Positions 10,401 to 18,099 of a stretch of DNA of 64,000 nt are shown in pieces. Below the pieces are notes generated by a model. The model worked only from the letters and a program-made list of their open reading frames with translations, ran no database searches and was not told the origin of the DNA. Origin of the DNA: Oceanihabitans sediminis (GTDB taxonomy: Bacteria; Bacteroidota; Bacteroidia; Flavobacteriales; Flavobacteriaceae); NCBI RefSeq assembly GCF_003337215.1, contig NZ_QPIG01000002.1, forward strand, positions 434,001 through 498,000, given 5' to 3'. Positions within the stretch are counted from its first letter, which is position 1, and each line of letters starts with the position of its first letter. Position numbers and translations under genes: made by a program.

Positions 10401-11888
10401 AAATATATAGTATGGGGCAATTATAATTGGGAGAAACTCATAAATAAAATGTCTCCAAAAAAAGTGATCAATCTTGAACTCAACGAAGAATCTAAAGACC
10501 TCACCTATTTCACTAAAATAAACGCTACAGCTTCTTACTCCAATGATTCAATTAGGTTTAATCCTGAATCTATCTATAGATCGAGATATTGGGTATATCA
10601 AAAAGAACTAATTAATCAAATTTCATCGAATAATAATCCATCAATTTTGTTGGTTGAAAGAAATGATGAAATTGAAGTACTAGAAAACTATTTTAAAGAA
10701 CTTGGATACTTTGTTCCTGATAATACTATAAATATGGGAAGAAGACTCGAATTTATACATTTGAATAGTATCAAAAACAAGATTATTATTGACCATGTTG
10801 CCAATTTAAATAAAATCCTATCAAGCAATTATTTAGGTGCTTTAAATATCATAGTTGATAGTTTTAATCTGGCAGACAAATATTATATAGCACAAGAAAC
10901 TTCCCATTTTAATAAGTTATTTAAGGCACAGCAAAAGGAGTTAAATAGTGATAATAATAAGCAAACTATCGAAGATGAAGATTTCAATACACCTAAAAAA
11001 CCATTACTAAAAGACACCTTCTTTTTACTAAAATTACTCAAACCTATTATTTCAAATTACAGAGCCACTATTCACAATTACAATGCAGAGCATCAACTCT
11101 GGTTATTGGATTCTAGAATAGCCGATTTCCCCAACCTTGGTAATCTCTGGAATATTAAAAGTAGATCATTAAACGTATGGCATAGTAAAGAAGCTTACGA
11201 AGAAGATTTGAAATTAGCAGACTTGTGTATCCCTGGAGTAAAACCTCTAGAAAATTTACCTTTTTCTATTGAGGAAACAAAAACAATCTTAAGCAATGTC
11301 TTTTTAAATGGAGCCAAATGGTACGATTACCAGGAACCATATCTAGATTTAATAATTCCTGGTAAAACAGATTTATTAGTAACATTACCAACAGGTGGAG
11401 GTAAGTCTTTATTATTTCAAGCACCTGCGTTATTCAAAAGCTCGTTCACAAATAGATTAAGCATTGTTGTAACACCACTAAAAGCACTAATGGAAGACCA
11501 AGTTGATAAACTATGGCAAAATGGGTTTTATGGTAGTGTAGAGTACCTAAATTCAGATCGTAGTACAGACACCCAAATTATTTACAGAGCTATGGCAGGC
11601 GGTGAAATAGCATTACTATTTGTAACACCAGAAAGGTTTCGAAGTCGTTCTTTTAAAAATGCTTTAGAAGTGAGGATGCAATCCGATGGAGGTCTAGAAT
11701 ATATAATTTTTGATGAAGCACATTGTGTTTCTCAATGGGGCCATGAATTTAGACCAGATTACTTTAATTGTGCGAAAGAAGTGCAAAGAATGAAAATGAC
11801 AGCACAGGAAGACATACCATTATTGTTATTTTCTGCTACAGTTTCAGAAAAAATTTATCAAGATTTTATTCAAATATTCAATGATTAA
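7461..11888 (+). CDS. DEDD exonuclease and N-terminal half of a RecQ-type helicase
   Basis: A 1475-residue protein. The first 190 residues are charged and probably disordered. A DnaQ-like exonuclease lies near 590-700: SFDLES (motif I), GHNILSFDLP (motif II) and AKEDAQLT (motif III). After an unrecognised middle comes the first RecA lobe of a RecQ helicase: LPTGGGKSLLFQAP (Walker A, about 1310), TPLKALMEDQ (motif Ia), DEAHCVSQWGHEFRPDY (motif II and the RecQ aromatic loop, about 1416) and LLFSATV (motif III). The protein stops just after motif III, so it lacks the second helicase lobe, which opens the next gene. The overlap ATGATTAA joins the two genes. Confidence 0.85.
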   Translation: MDFKELEEKYNLDFNKLAQILKKQHIVLKLEHLNDIPVEWIPIIEKSLGLVTSKKSIEKAKPRGLDLLFEQREKETTEKQNKDDIKRKVFRDFQDLSHPNTVGKIDLNPTKKNTEKLKFSETLIKDDTENEAIIFPVEQIKTEYQKLSGPQISSEKIDLSQFKKPKKKNKDLKHNSKSKKHTSEGFYAYVKYVGPEFDHAFIKRIDDINAIASLDLRARDDADFTLKEDCTTLQRGQIILCELKSNKYHLAQIISETFEGTISKVARSEQFIDWLSFQNPVVLNNIRTFGFSDDDVFVTTTLHFFSGRLRCKKTDIEANNTRITSKMEEIIIPIISKSDIEENDIQFIKFYKSNVDSSLYDSIIADQFKKDLSNEQNFSNESNLLAFFAKWRLLKLENLVLSNIKHTEHLNMYVKLWLDKKINKSFWENHLIDALINYEIKTYENAESNQLSFHDKLIGAHIEEISSAIDTYFQDELITDSIKVFNILERLIEVSNCQNKAAYKTQLKNSLAPELAFDLWLQDDQVTFPKELAIAKFSTLETEVQDRIIDLINDIELKNLIPELKEVTKVEHKKRINRILHEQIAVVFNPLSFDLESDTKNIYEIAWNENKDWKFYNDKESIDQGISLFKNNISQNDNVVIGHNILSFDLPILENYSVVVNKKQIWDTIQIEPFLSPEFNNLALATSHSAKEDAQLTLNLFFNQIFRILKSPKEELTYIFEYLPKHITEKIEKCKAQIPIKLLDKTLLKEEAKSFYRPQAKPHPILKKLENVLKVSSAAKTIIIGEESLRLEVSKVLNIQFFIETQTENRYALLDGEKIENSELSDWLINVLKSYLSYTKVNNLSPIYGNLAPYIRNKISEEINDVSVLFKSDHTDVLKNKRVLFITINDLLNHYEDLNKLDEIELIVLQPDFLATSNKIKLKELDLQDLTAASHNINHLWMKFSGGQSYVQLSKQECIALNIDCSPVLTNFWIEKYKYAKYIVWGNYNWEKLINKMSPKKVINLELNEESKDLTYFTKINATASYSNDSIRFNPESIYRSRYWVYQKELINQISSNNNPSILLVERNDEIEVLENYFKELGYFVPDNTINMGRRLEFIHLNSIKNKIIIDHVANLNKILSSNYLGALNIIVDSFNLADKYYIAQETSHFNKLFKAQQKELNSDNNKQTIEDEDFNTPKKPLLKDTFFLLKLLKPIISNYRATIHNYNAEHQLWLLDSRIADFPNLGNLWNIKSRSLNVWHSKEAYEEDLKLADLCIPGVKPLENLPFSIEETKTILSNVFLNGAKWYDYQEPYLDLIIPGKTDLLVTLPTGGGKSLLFQAPALFKSSFTNRLSIVVTPLKALMEDQVDKLWQNGFYGSVEYLNSDRSTDTQIIYRAMAGGEIALLFVTPERFRSRSFKNALEVRMQSDGGLEYIIFDEAHCVSQWGHEFRPDYFNCAKEVQRMKMTAQEDIPLLLFSATVSEKIYQDFIQIFND

Positions 11889-14800
11889 ACGTCTAGAAAA
11901 AAATACAGTTTATAATCCTATAAGAGATCATATAAAAATGTCTTTTAATATTGTTGGTGATAAATCAGAAATGACATCTGGGGTAGCCGAGGATCTTAAA
12001 AGAAATAACTTCAATCCCGACAAAAGTAGAGTACTCATTTTTGTACAAACAAGAAAAGGAACTGAAGAGGCTGTTGAGGAATTAAAAAAAGAATTAACAA
12101 AAAATAAAGCGGAGTATGCTCAAAAGGTGGATTTTTATCATGCTGGTTTAGACGGTCAAGATAGAGAAGAAAAATATGAAGACTATAAAAATGGAAAACT
12201 TGTAATCCTAATAGCTACAAAAGCTTTTGGGATGGGAATGGACATTAAAAATATCCATTTTATTTATCATTTAGGGCCATCATCAACTTTCGAAGATTTT
12301 TTACAAGAAGTTGGTCGAGCAGGTCGCGATCCAGATATGTTGAAAGCAGCTGGTTATTCAAGTCAAAATCCTTTAAGGACAAAATGTCTTCTTACAAATA
12401 GAGATTTTCAAGATTTAAAAGATAAAAATCATCGTAATCGAATTGCTTGGGAAGAAATTGAGAACATTAGAAAGACGATTCTACAATATATATCAATGTT
12501 TAGACCATTGGCTCCAGATACAGACAATGCATTCCCATTACCTCTTGATTTACTAGATCAGTATCCCCAATTTGAGGAAATATATAATAGAGATACCTAT
12601 TTTCGAGTTATTTTATATTGGCTAGAAAAATTAGAAAGATTCAAATTAGGAGTTTTCACACCTACACATTTACCTATAAAAATTCATGAAGACCAAGAGG
12701 ATTTCAGATCAATTTCTAACAACGATGAAAGAAAACAACTAAAAAAACTACATACGGCTTTATTGTCATACCAGAATAAAAGTTTTAAAGACTTTAAAAG
12801 TGTAATGGTAAGCATGAATTTTCTGAAGGAAGCTGCACAAGAGAAAAGTAATCAGAAGGTATATAAATTATTATTTAAGGCGCAAAAAGCGAAACTATTA
12901 ACCATTGAAAGAGAAGTTAAACTTACGCCTACAAAATTGAGAACCCCTCAATTAAAAGAATGGAACGGTTATAAGTCTATTCCAACTATTGAAGCTTTAT
13001 TTGATTTATCAGAAAAAATAATGTTTGCTTCCAAACATGGAGATCAAACAGAATTTTTAGGAGATAAAGTAGATGAATTAATTAATGAGACTACTAACCA
13101 GATATTTATACCTCAAAATATTTTTTGGAAAGAATCAAAAATCTCCAACAACAATAATATAAATATTCCCAAAGAAGAAATTAATAAGTCACTTCTTGAT
13201 GATTTTAAAAATACTAGAGCAAAATTTTCTTTTAAAGCCATAAATTTTTTATCTAAAATTCAGCACAAATCAATTATTGAAATTGACAAGCATGATAACA
13301 AAGCAAAAACCATACAGTTAGTGTATAATGGTTTCACTTCATCTGATGAATGGCTAAACGATTTAAAACAATTTAAAACAGAATTAATTGAACTTATAAA
13401 ATATGTTTCAAATCAATATTTTAATAAAAATAAAGAAGTATTTAATATCGTAGACTTAATGATTCATCTAGGTCTAGAAGACAAAGGTGAAGACCATTTT
13501 CAAAAACTAATATTTATTTCTAAAGGACTAGGATTTTTAAAAGGTGGAGGCGATTTAGTGCCAATGGGTATTGAACTTTATATTCGTGATATTAAAGAAA
13601 TAGATACGTCCGATTCAAATTCAAAAGATTCTAACATTCGAAAAGAATTTGATGAAACAAATAAAATGAAGGAATTACGACTATTGGCATTAGAATGTTT
13701 GTCCGGTGCTTCAGAATCAGATTTCGATAACTTCATTAAAGGCTATTTTAAATGTGCAAGCCAAAGTGATTTAATTCAACTTCTTGAGGAATATTTTGGA
13801 AATAATCACACAAAACTTCGCGCTTTCAGGGAAGAAGCGCTTAAAGCTGAAAAAGAAAAACTAAATCCAGATCAAGAAAAAGTTTACAAGTCTCAATTAA
13901 ATAGAAACCTGCAAGTAATTGCGGGTCCTGGAAGTGGTAAAACGCATACGTTAACATTAAGAATTGCTAGATTAATTCAAGAAGAGGGAATCAATCCCCA
14001 GAATATATTGGTTTTAGCCTATAATAGAGCTGTTGTTATTGAGTTAAAGGAAAGATTGAGTAAATTATTTCGTGACCTAGGGTATTATAAACTAACCAAG
14101 AGTCTACAAGTTCACACTTTCCATAGTTATGCAAAAAAGATTCTTCAACTTGAAGGAGATAGTTTTCATGAATGGATAACATTATTTATTGCTGCATTAG
14201 AAAACAAAGAGCCATTAGTAAGGGAAAGAATTGGAACCGTTCGTTATATTTTTGTTGATGAATTTCAAGATATAACTTCTGAAAGGCTTAAATTTTTAAA
14301 GCTTATTTCTGAACCATCAAATGCTAAATTATGTGTTATTGGCGATCCCAATCAAAGCATTTATGGCTATGACAGATTGCGATTAGGCGATACAATGGAT
14401 CCAAAACCATTTTATGATGAGTTTAAGGAATTATATAAACCTCGCGAGCTGAATTTAACTATTAATTACCGTTCATTTCCAAATATTCTAGAACAAGCCG
14501 AAAAACTTTTAAATCTTAACGCTTCTAAATTCCAAATGCCCAAATTAGTTGCGTTTAATGATCCAAACACCAGTTTTAATTATTGCAACTTTTATAATTC
14601 AACACAAGAAACAATTAACTGGGCTGATAAATTAATTGAGTTATTAAATTATAGAGATCACCTAGGAGATAATTACAAGCAAATAGCAGTAATGTTCCGT
14701 TCAAATGATGAGGTTTTTAGAGCTTTCAATAAAATTCAAAGTCTTATGTTACCAAATACAAGCTTACGAATCCAAGGGGCTAAAGGTGCATTAAGTAAGA

Positions 14801-15771
14801 CGCGTGAGTTTTACTATTTTTTAAGTGCTTTAAAAGAAAAAAAATCACAAATACTGCCAAATAATTATATCGAAGAATTAAAACTATTAAAAAATCAAAA
14901 AGAAACAGAACATACAAATTGGGATAGTTATTTGATGAATGTATTCCTATGTTTAGTTATGGAATTTGATAGTGATAAAGAAGATGATGACACCTATGAA
15001 AATCTAATTCAGTTTATTTTAGAAGTGGGTTCTAAAGATGATGGCCAATTCGGAAAAATTTATGAAAATCATATAGAACAAATTACGGGTCAACAACAAT
15101 CTCAAGAGATTGTACTCACAACCATGCATAAAGTTAAAGGTCTTGAATTCGATGCCGTTTTAATACCACCTTCGGTAGCTAAATTAGCTATTAATGCTGG
15201 CGATAAAACAATGGAATATATTGAAGAAGAACGACGTCTCTACTATGTGGCTTATACAAGGGCAAAAAAAAGATTAGTAGTAATAAAGCATCATCGAGAA
15301 GTGGCTTTAGATAACGGTAGATCCTATGAATATCCAGAAGCTGCCATTAGAAATAGGTATGGTATTATGCTTAAGGAAGGAATTGATAAGTTCACAATGT
15401 ATTGGAGCGCAGGATCCTATGGAGGTAATTCATTTAACACAATTAAAAATGCTATAAAAATCGGTGACCCTATTATTCTAGGAAATGAACAAAGAGCAGG
15501 TTATATATTTTGGTATGCATATATAAACAATCAAAAGGTAGCTCAATTATCTAGAGATTTAGTAAATCAAATTAATCAATATATGAGTCTATCTGGTTTC
15601 GTAGTTTCTTCTGTTTATGTTCATACCTACGAAGAAACCATACGTTCTGATGAAAATCGCTTATTAGAAAACCGTAATGCCCAACAATATGCTACTAACT
15701 GGACTCAAGCTGCAATTGATAGAGGCTTTATTTATTTAATTGATTTTTCAGGATTTGGTAAACCAGAATAA
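11881..15771 (+). CDS. RecQ helicase second lobe fused to UvrD/Rep-type helicase
   Basis: A 1296-residue protein. Residues 1-170 are the second RecA lobe of RecQ: LIFVQTRKG, HAGLDGQDRE, ATKAFGMGMD and EVGRAGRD (motifs IV to VI). They complete the lobe that ends the preceding gene. After a helical middle comes a full superfamily-1A helicase: AGPGSGKTHT (Walker A, about 680), VDEFQD (about 791), GDPNQSIYGYDR, INYRSF, TTMHKVKGLEFD and YVAYTRAKKR (about 1122). The C-terminal 150 residues are unassigned. Translation could be coupled to the upstream gene because the start codon lies within its last codons. Either the pair works as a split helicase or one base was lost or gained from a single 2770-residue gene. 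Confidence 0.85.
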   Translation: MIKRLEKNTVYNPIRDHIKMSFNIVGDKSEMTSGVAEDLKRNNFNPDKSRVLIFVQTRKGTEEAVEELKKELTKNKAEYAQKVDFYHAGLDGQDREEKYEDYKNGKLVILIATKAFGMGMDIKNIHFIYHLGPSSTFEDFLQEVGRAGRDPDMLKAAGYSSQNPLRTKCLLTNRDFQDLKDKNHRNRIAWEEIENIRKTILQYISMFRPLAPDTDNAFPLPLDLLDQYPQFEEIYNRDTYFRVILYWLEKLERFKLGVFTPTHLPIKIHEDQEDFRSISNNDERKQLKKLHTALLSYQNKSFKDFKSVMVSMNFLKEAAQEKSNQKVYKLLFKAQKAKLLTIEREVKLTPTKLRTPQLKEWNGYKSIPTIEALFDLSEKIMFASKHGDQTEFLGDKVDELINETTNQIFIPQNIFWKESKISNNNNINIPKEEINKSLLDDFKNTRAKFSFKAINFLSKIQHKSIIEIDKHDNKAKTIQLVYNGFTSSDEWLNDLKQFKTELIELIKYVSNQYFNKNKEVFNIVDLMIHLGLEDKGEDHFQKLIFISKGLGFLKGGGDLVPMGIELYIRDIKEIDTSDSNSKDSNIRKEFDETNKMKELRLLALECLSGASESDFDNFIKGYFKCASQSDLIQLLEEYFGNNHTKLRAFREEALKAEKEKLNPDQEKVYKSQLNRNLQVIAGPGSGKTHTLTLRIARLIQEEGINPQNILVLAYNRAVVIELKERLSKLFRDLGYYKLTKSLQVHTFHSYAKKILQLEGDSFHEWITLFIAALENKEPLVRERIGTVRYIFVDEFQDITSERLKFLKLISEPSNAKLCVIGDPNQSIYGYDRLRLGDTMDPKPFYDEFKELYKPRELNLTINYRSFPNILEQAEKLLNLNASKFQMPKLVAFNDPNTSFNYCNFYNSTQETINWADKLIELLNYRDHLGDNYKQIAVMFRSNDEVFRAFNKIQSLMLPNTSLRIQGAKGALSKTREFYYFLSALKEKKSQILPNNYIEELKLLKNQKETEHTNWDSYLMNVFLCLVMEFDSDKEDDDTYENLIQFILEVGSKDDGQFGKIYENHIEQITGQQQSQEIVLTTMHKVKGLEFDAVLIPPSVAKLAINAGDKTMEYIEEERRLYYVAYTRAKKRLVVIKHHREVALDNGRSYEYPEAAIRNRYGIMLKEGIDKFTMYWSAGSYGGNSFNTIKNAIKIGDPIILGNEQRAGYIFWYAYINNQKVAQLSRDLVNQINQYMSLSGFVVSSVYVHTYEETIRSDENRLLENRNAQQYATNWTQAAIDRGFIYLIDFSGFGKPE

Positions 15772-15788
15772 ATGAAAATTAAATAATT

Positions 15789-15911
15789 CCCCACAACCCA
15801 AAACCCGGATCGAGCGTGTAGAATCTATCCAGTGGATAGATTTAGCGAAGAGGCCAGATGGCGCAGTGACATTTAAACTATTTTCTTTTAATCCCCCACA
15901 ACCCAAAACCC
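15789..15911 (+). repeat. 18-bp direct repeat pair
   Basis: CCCCACAACCCAAAACCC occurs at 15789-15806 and again, identical, at 15894-15911. The copies flank the hairpin at 15822-15842, with 87 bases between them. Such short exact repeats around a unique block can come from insertion or template slippage. Confidence 0.85.
15822..15842. repeat. perfect 9-bp hairpin
   Basis: AATCTATCC and GGATAGATT form a perfect 9-bp stem with a 3-base loop AGT. There is no T-run after it, so it is not a standard terminator, although it lies 50 bases after the stop of the helicase gene. Confidence 0.75.
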
Positions 15912-16097
15912 AGTTTATTGCTATCGCAATAACCCTCTGTCTTTTGTGTTGTTCCGCTTACCTTACAAGTTTAGCGTTTTTTTGGTCTTCAAGGTAATAG
16001 CACAATGCAGTTTTGGTTTTCATAAAATCAAACCAAAATACAATAAGCTATTCCTCTATTATGGTATCATAAAAACCCTAAACTTCCCCAAGCTATG

Positions 16098-16189
16098 TTA
16101 CATAATACAAGTTATAATACTTCCCTTTTTTGGTTGCCCTATCGGGCGTTTTATTATTTCGGGCGATAGTTATAACTGGTATTATGTAA
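16098..16189. repeat. 92-nt imperfect palindrome with nested stem
   Basis: TTACATAATACAAGTTATAA at 16098-16117 is complementary to 16170-16189 with 19 of 20 positions matching. The 52-nt spacer contains a second stem, GCCC-TATC-GGGC at 16136-16147. Size and layout recall the folded single-strand recombination sites (attC) of integron cassettes, but no integrase is present and standard attC core bases are not obvious. A MITE or phage regulatory structure would look similar. Confidence 0.7.
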
Positions 16190-16294
16190 AATATCGGCTA
16201 GCCTTTACGCACAATTTTGTACAAAAAACACAATTAGCCGATATTCACGAGTACATTCATTTTAAATAGAAAAGGCACGAGCTAAATATCGGCT
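16190..16294. repeat. AATATCGGCT repeats, direct and inverted
   Basis: AATATCGGCTA at 16190-16200 is inverted perfectly at 16235-16245 and repeated directly as AATATCGGCT at 16285-16294. The direct copies are followed by related sequence (GCC then ACGC and CAATTT / CAAATTT), so they are diverged copies of one unit about 95 bases apart. The first copy touches the end of the 92-nt palindrome. Confidence 0.7.
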
Positions 16295-16596
16295 TGCCTA
16301 CGCTCAAATTTGAACTTAAACATAAACTTTTCGTTTCTTTGAAATTATAAAACCACTTTTCCCCACCACCCAAGTCAGTGGTTATAAAAAAATAGGCATA
16401 CAAAATGTATTTATACGCCATAGCACATTACTTTTTTCGTTCCTTAAAAAGCAATAAGCTATTGTCTAAAAGTCCTGTATAAGTAGCTTGTTTAAATGCT
16501 GTTTTATCAAACAACTATTTAAAACGCTACCCATACAAACGCTTCATCCAACGCTCAAATACGACCTGAAACCTATTTTTTTAAGTGTTAATTCCC

Positions 16597-16929
16597 CTAA
16601 AAGTGTTTCCCTTTTTTAATTAAATAATCAGATGCTTGTTTTTCAATATCATCCTGTGTCCATATTTTATTTTCCAACACCCAACTATTTATCGTTTCCT
16701 TATCAAAATAAAGCCTTTTACCTCTTTTAGAATGCGGTATAGTATGACTACTTGTTAGTTTATATATTTGCGATTTTGATAAACCTAAATAATTTGAAAG
16801 CTGTTCAATATCCATAATTTTAGAAGTAATAATATTGGTTTCTTTTGTACCAATATTTGAATAGATGTTTTCAAGTAAGTTTTCAATTCTCTCTAATCTT
16901 TCGTTAATAATTTCAAAAGGATTTTCCAT
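16597..16929 (-). CDS. excisionase-like HTH DNA-binding protein
   Basis: A 110-residue protein with a MerR/excisionase-type helix-turn-helix (HTH_17): MDIEQLSNYLGLSKSQIYKL followed by a wing with RGKRLYFDKETINSWV. The N-terminal 35 residues look like a coiled coil (ERLERIENLLENIYSN). Proteins of this form direct excision or transcription in Bacteroidota mobilisable elements. I use the ATG at 16929; the frame also opens with a TTG three codons earlier. No recombinase gene lies next to it. Confidence 0.8.
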   Translation of the reverse strand: MENPFEIINERLERIENLLENIYSNIGTKETNIITSKIMDIEQLSNYLGLSKSQIYKLTSSHTIPHSKRGKRLYFDKETINSWVLENKIWTQDDIEKQASDYLIKKGKHF

Positions 16930-17251
16930 AATAATCAAGTTTATATTAGAGTATGAAAATAAAAAAAGGCAGCAAATATAGGTAGCTTCCTTCTGCCAGC
17001 TCCCAATGCTATAAAGGTCAAGCCCTACGGGTTTTGAATAAAACTTTTTTCAAATAAACTCTAAATGTCAGATTCAAGGTTTTAGTATAAAAAACTTTTA
17101 TCCAAAAACCTTGACAGCATCACCCACGCTACCTTAACATCAGCTTTCTTTTTTCTTTTCTTTTAAAAAATTAATGGCAAAAGAAAAAGTCCAATCGAAA
17201 TGACCGGACTTTGTATAATTCAGTAAAGGTTACCTATCAAAACTGAATATT
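16930..17251. other. non-coding gap with one inverted repeat
   Basis: Nothing coding is seen. CAAGGTTTT at 17075-17083 and AAAACCTTG at 17105-17113 form a 9-bp inverted repeat with a 21-nt AT-rich loop. The remainder is AT-rich and unremarkable. Confidence 0.5.
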
Positions 17252-17425
17252 CTATTTTTTAGATTTTGTTAACCATTTTAAGAAAAGAGATACAGCGAAA
17301 CTAACCGAAGCACCAACGACTGCTAAAATAACAGTTTTTAAAATATCTTCCGAAAAAATATTCGGCACAATGCTCAAAAGTGTTCCAGAAGTAGTGCCTA
17401 CTTTAAGTGAAATATCTGTTTTCAT
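17252..17425 (-). CDS. 57-residue membrane protein of a phage-like cassette
   Basis: An uninterrupted 58-codon frame starts ATG at 17425 and ends TAG at 17252-17254. The product begins MKTDISLKVG and has one hydrophobic segment near residues 31-50 (KTVILAVVGASVSFAVSLFL) followed by a basic tail WLTKSKK. It is the last gene of a minus-strand group and starts 4 bases after the stop of the 80-residue membrane protein gene. Size and layout suit a small holin-like protein, but nothing proves that role. Confidence 0.65.
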   Translation of the reverse strand: MKTDISLKVGTTSGTLLSIVPNIFSEDILKTVILAVVGASVSFAVSLFLKWLTKSKK

Positions 17426-17429
17426 GGTT

Positions 17430-17672
17430 CTATTTTACTTCGCCATCTTTTTGGATCTCATTTTTTACCTGATCATCAACTGTAACTTGACTAACAGCAG
17501 ATAAAACGCCTCCTGCAACCGCTACATAACCGGCGATGGTTACGATGCTTGCAGGTAAGGCAATCGGAGCAGCAATAATACTACCGCTAACAGCTAATAA
17601 TGATAATCCGATGGTCCTCAAAATTCTAAAAAATTTAGGTGTGGGAGCTTTAGCTCGTTCTTTTAAATTCAT
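17430..17672 (-). CDS. 80-residue two-helix membrane protein
   Basis: A small protein with a basic N-terminus (MNLKERAKAPTPKFFRILR) and two adjacent hydrophobic stretches between residues 20 and 62 rich in Ala, Gly, Ile and Val, ending in a charged tail. It is packed between the DUF5675 gene and a second tiny membrane protein. Such pairs next to a phage-type enzyme suggest holin-like function; this is inference from context only. Confidence 0.65.
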   Translation of the reverse strand: MNLKERAKAPTPKFFRILRTIGLSLLAVSGSIIAAPIALPASIVTIAGYVAVAGGVLSAVSQVTVDDQVKNEIQKDGEVK

Positions 17673-17700
17673 AACATATATTTTTAAGATGAAACGTCTT

Positions 17701-18099
17701 TTAAGCAGAGGTAATTAACAATTCCACTTCCGTATTCTTGTCTAACAGTGGAAAAACCAAATCAGTCAATTTTTTGAGTGCTTTTCTTGAATAATTACCC
17801 TTACCTATTCCAGTGCAATTAGATACTGGTGCAATGCAACCTAACAGTTCTTTTTTGGCATCATTTGCAGGATGAATTAATATGAATTGTCTTCCTGGTA
17901 CATCAATGAGATGTATATGCCAACCAAACTTTTTACTAAATCGCTTTTTTAGAATGTACTTCCCTTCAGGAATACAAGACACCATGCGCCTGTTATTTAA
18001 CCAGGGCAATTCAATGGTATAACAAATATTATCGCCATCTTTTTGCAATAGCCCTAGTGTACCTTCAGGGAAATAGATTCTATGTAATACTAAAAGCAT
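17701..18099 (-). CDS. DUF5675 family protein
   Basis: A 132-residue protein matching the DUF5675 pattern: an opening LVLHRIYFPEGTLGLL, then YTIELPWLNNRR, IPEGKYIL, and IHLIDVPGRQFILIHPAN followed by GCI.P. The Pro-Glu-Gly-x-Tyr and His-Pro-Ala-Asn motifs are the family's best conserved parts. The family is frequent in phages and phage-like regions of Bacteroidota and its chemistry is not established to my knowledge. Its start codon overlaps the stop of the preceding gene by one base (TAATG), so translation is probably coupled. Confidence 0.75.
   Translation of the reverse strand: MLLVLHRIYFPEGTLGLLQKDGDNICYTIELPWLNNRRMVSCIPEGKYILKKRFSKKFGWHIHLIDVPGRQFILIHPANDAKKELLGCIAPVSNCTGIGKGNYSRKALKKLTDLVFPLLDKNTEVELLITSA

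Larger units (their letters stand above)
15772..16596. other. 825-bp non-coding repeat-rich region
   Basis: No convincing gene is present between the helicase operon and the HTH gene. A 107-codon frame at 15946-16269 crosses several palindromes and resembles no protein family, so I leave it out. The region holds an 18-bp direct repeat, a perfect hairpin, a 92-nt palindromic structure, repeated ATATCGGCT motifs, and another inverted repeat AACCACT / AGTGGTT at 16351-16357 and 16377-16383. It is probably debris or recombination sites of mobile DNA. Confidence 0.6.

Noticed and set aside
11881-11888. programmed ribosomal frameshift at the helicase junction
   Set aside because: The change needed is +1 and there is no slippery heptamer or downstream stem; coupling by overlap or a broken gene is simpler.
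16098-16189. transcription terminator
   Set aside because: Arms are AT-rich and 52 bases apart, with no T-run after the structure.
15946-16269. 107-codon plus-strand frame in the repeat region
   Set aside because: It runs through the 92-nt palindrome and repeat units, its composition is dominated by hydrophobic and aromatic residues expected from AT-rich DNA, and I see no domain or signal peptide.
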